Source: Streptococcus suis (GTDB lineage: Bacteria; Bacillota; Bacilli; Lactobacillales; Streptococcaceae). Taken from it: a stretch of 64,000 bases of DNA. Numbering within the stretch: the stretch's first letter is position 1; each line of letters opens with the position of its first letter. The stretch lies in contig NZ_JAIMEP010000001.1 in assembly GCF_019794555.1 (NCBI RefSeq), positions 1-64,000 of the forward strand, written 5' to 3'. The position numbers and the translations under genes are program-made. Below, in pieces: positions 62,404 through 64,000 of the stretch. The notes under the pieces are model-generated. The model searched no databases and was not told the origin of the DNA. It saw only the letters and a list, made by a program, of their open reading frames with translations.

Positions 62404-63135
62404 ATGAAACCTAAATACAAACGTATTCTTATCAAATTGTCTGGAGAGGCTTTGGCTGGTGAACGTGGTGTCGGCATTGACTTGAAAACTGTTCAAGAAA
62501 TGGCAAAGGAAATCCAGGAAGTTGCAGAATCAGGTATTCAAATTGCCCTTGTAATTGGTGGCGGAAACTTATGGCGTGGAGAACCTGCTGCTGAGGCGGG
62601 CATGGATCGAGTTCAGGCTGACTATACTGGTATGCTTGGAACTGTTATGAACGCCCTTGTAATGGCGGATTCCCTTAAACAACTTGGTGTAGATACACGT
62701 GTACAAACCGCCATTGCCATGCAGTCTGTTGCTGAGCCTTATATTCGTGGTCGTGCGCTCCGTCATCTGGAAAAAGGTCGTATTGTTATCTTTGGTGCAG
62801 GTATTGGTTCTCCATACTTCTCAACCGATACAACAGCTGCCCTACGAGCTGCTGAAATTGAGGCAGATGCAATTTTGATGGCTAAAAATGGTGTGGATGG
62901 CGTGTATAACGCTGATCCGAAGAAAGATGCCAATGCTGTTAAATTTAATGAATTAACCCACCGTGAAGTGATTAGTCGTGGTCTTAAAATTATGGATGCG
63001 ACTGCTTCAACACTTTCAATGGACAATGACATTGATTTGGTTGTCTTTAATATGAATGAACCAGGGAACATCAAGCGCGTTGTCTTTGGTGAACCGATTG
63101 GGACAACTGTTTCAAATTATACTGCAGAAAAATAA
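62404..63135 (+). CDS. pyrH: UMP kinase
   Basis: A 243-aa amino-acid-kinase-fold UMP kinase (UMP to UDP): [42 protein letters not shown]-type region (here [15 protein letters not shown]) and [27 protein letters not shown] before the ATG at 62404 decides the start; the frame from 62317 precedes the promoter. It heads pyrH-frr-cvfB. Confidence 0.97.
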   Translation: MKPKYKRILIKLSGEALAGERGVGIDLKTVQEMAKEIQEVAESGIQIALVIGGGNLWRGEPAAEAGMDRVQADYTGMLGTVMNALVMADSLKQLGVDTRVQTAIAMQSVAEPYIRGRALRHLEKGRIVIFGAGIGSPYFSTDTTAALRAAEIEADAILMAKNGVDGVYNADPKKDANAVKFNELTHREVISRGLKIMDATASTLSMDNDIDLVVFNMNEPGNIKRVVFGEPIGTTVSNYTAEK

Positions 63136-63198
63136 TAGATTGAAATTGAGTTCAGCTTTCATCTATTCAATAGGAAAATAAAAAAAGAAGGAAGTTTT

Positions 63199-63756
63199 AT
63201 GTCTAAAGAAATTATTGCTAAAGCGCAAGAGCGCATGAACCAATCTCATCAGAGTTTGGCGCGTGAATTTAGCCACATTCGTGCTGGTCGTGCAAATGCT
63301 AGCTTGTTGGACCGTATTTCAGTTGAGTACTACGGTTCTCCAACACCATTGAACCAGTTGGCTGGTATTACAGTGCCAGAAGCGCGTGTTCTATTGATTA
63401 CACCATTCGACAAGTCAATATTAAAAGATATTGAGCGTGCTTTGAACGCTTCAGATCTTGGTTTGACACCGCAATCTGACGGTACTGTTATCCGTTTGGT
63501 CATTCCTGCCCTTACTGAGGAAACTCGTAAGAATTTAGCCAAGGATGTGAAAAAAGTGGGTGAGAACTCTAAAGTTGCTATCCGCAATATCCGTCGTGAT
63601 GCTATGGATGAAGCAAAAAAAGCTGAAAAAGCAAAAGAAATCACGGAAGACGAATTGAAGTCACTTGAAAAGGATATTCAAAAAGTAACAGATGAAGCTA
63701 TCAAGACAATTGATAAAATGACTGCCGACAAGGAAAAAGAATTGTTGGAAGTTTAA
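63199..63756 (+). CDS. frr: Ribosome recycling factor
   Basis: The 185-aa product is full-length [46 protein letters not shown] and the Arg-rich [10 protein letters not shown]. It splits post-termination ribosomes with EF-G. AAGGAAG precedes the ATG. Confidence 0.97.
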   Translation: MSKEIIAKAQERMNQSHQSLAREFSHIRAGRANASLLDRISVEYYGSPTPLNQLAGITVPEARVLLITPFDKSILKDIERALNASDLGLTPQSDGTVIRLVIPALTEETRKNLAKDVKKVGENSKVAIRNIRRDAMDEAKKAEKAKEITEDELKSLEKDIQKVTDEAIKTIDKMTADKEKELLEV

Positions 63757-63787
63757 TCAACACGTTTTCAGGCTACAAAAATAGATC

Positions 63788-63865
63788 ATCACTGGGCTGT
63801 CTAACTTCCAGTGGTGAACCAATAAGAAATCTAATGGGGGGAGTTAGACAGACTCCTCCTTTTTT
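63788..63865 (+). promoter_or_regulatory. Candidate transcription attenuator before cvfB
   Basis: Three mutually exclusive pairings are seen. Hairpin 1: ATCACTGG (63788-63795) with CCAGTGGT (63808-63815). Long-range: CTGTCTAACTTCC (63797-63809) with GGGAGTTAGACAG (63839-63851). Terminator: GGAGT (63840-63844) with ACTCC (63852-63856), flanked by GG/CC, then six T residues. The loops of hairpin 1 and the terminator are complementary over seven bases (CTGTCTA/TAGACAG), so a kissing interaction is also possible. Pairings were made by eye. Confidence 0.5.
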
Positions 63866-63884
63866 AATCAGAAAGAAGAAAATC

Positions 63885-64000
63885 ATGAATGATTTATTAG
63901 CACAGTATATCGTTGGTTTAGTGACTGACGAAAATGATCAGTTTTACTTTATCCAAAAAGAGGGGAGAACCTTTGCTCTTTCTAAGGATGAAGGAGAACA
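63885..64000 (+). CDS. cvfB: S1-domain RNA-binding protein CvfB, N-terminal part
   Basis: Only the first 38 codons are in the window (MNDLLAQYIVGLVTDEN, then FYFIQKEGRTFALSKDEGE). The N-terminus and position after pyrH-frr fit the CvfB family, proteins of about 280 aa with several S1 RNA-binding domains and a winged helix that affect virulence-factor expression in staphylococci and streptococci. AGAAAGAAG precedes the ATG at 63885. A candidate attenuator lies directly upstream. Confidence 0.75.
   Translation, partial: MNDLLAQYIVGLVTDENDQFYFIQKEGRTFALSKDEGE

Overview
The window is chromosomal DNA of a low-GC Firmicute, almost certainly a Streptococcus. The evidence is family- and order-level: hprK-lgt-DUF948-YtxH, glmU-nudF-(membrane protein)-mtnN, rplK-rplA beside a DUF3397 gene, pyrH-frr-cvfB, and a susR-susT1-susT2-susX-susH fructo-oligosaccharide locus in the pneumococcal order. 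Streptococcus suis or a close relative is my best guess, but the species is an inference. No rRNA, tRNA or CRISPR array was seen.

Layout. 1-116: 3' end of a group II intron. 122-15209: a carbohydrate locus that reads as a beta-mannan (acetylated galactoglucomannan) utilisation system. It has divergent manA, an ABC sugar importer without ATPase, a DUF624 protein, a GH36 alpha-galactosidase, a GntR/UTRA regulator, a ROK sugar kinase, two esterases (SGNH and CE7), a GH1 glycosidase and a sortase-anchored GH26 endo-mannanase. 15287-20665: hprK-lgt operon, an aminotransferase and a DUF2974 hydrolase. 20786-25374: BceRS-BceAB-type peptide-antibiotic sensing and resistance module. 25375-25733: a 359-bp IS1182-like deletion derivative with perfect 20-bp ends. 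25940-27537: ammonium transporter and P-II protein. 27696-32845: accessory block with a PadR unit, a broken methyltransferase, an Fst-type type I toxin-antitoxin locus absent from ordinary ORF calls, a Tad2-like (DUF2829) protein, an SDR, a GNAT and an ASCH protein. 32935-38901: glmU operon, a pyridoxal-type kinase with an ECF S-component, and a lipoprotein cyclophilin. 39542-45619: sus locus. 45736-48497: ftsK and a VOC protein. 48840-54586: oppABCDF. 54647-57513: DUF3397, rplK-rplA, a putative immunity protein and a GST. 57674-61974: a YtgP/MurJ flippase and an LPXTG protein with 31 TPDPEP repeats. 62367-64000: pyrH, frr, a candidate attenuator and the start of cvfB.

How the genes work together. 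In the mannan model, the wall-anchored GH26 enzyme cuts mannan outside. The ABC system imports oligosaccharides using an ATPase encoded elsewhere. Cytoplasmic alpha-galactosidase and the two esterases strip side groups. The ROK kinase (closest in motif to BglK-type beta-glucoside kinases) and the phospho-type GH1 enzyme would release mannose and mannose 6-phosphate, and ManA would pass the latter to fructose 6-phosphate. A perfect CcpA cre and a tandem palindromic operator sit at the operon promoter. The sus locus uses the same logic: a cre inside each of two near-identical promoters, plus three copies of a 12-bp LacI-type palindrome.
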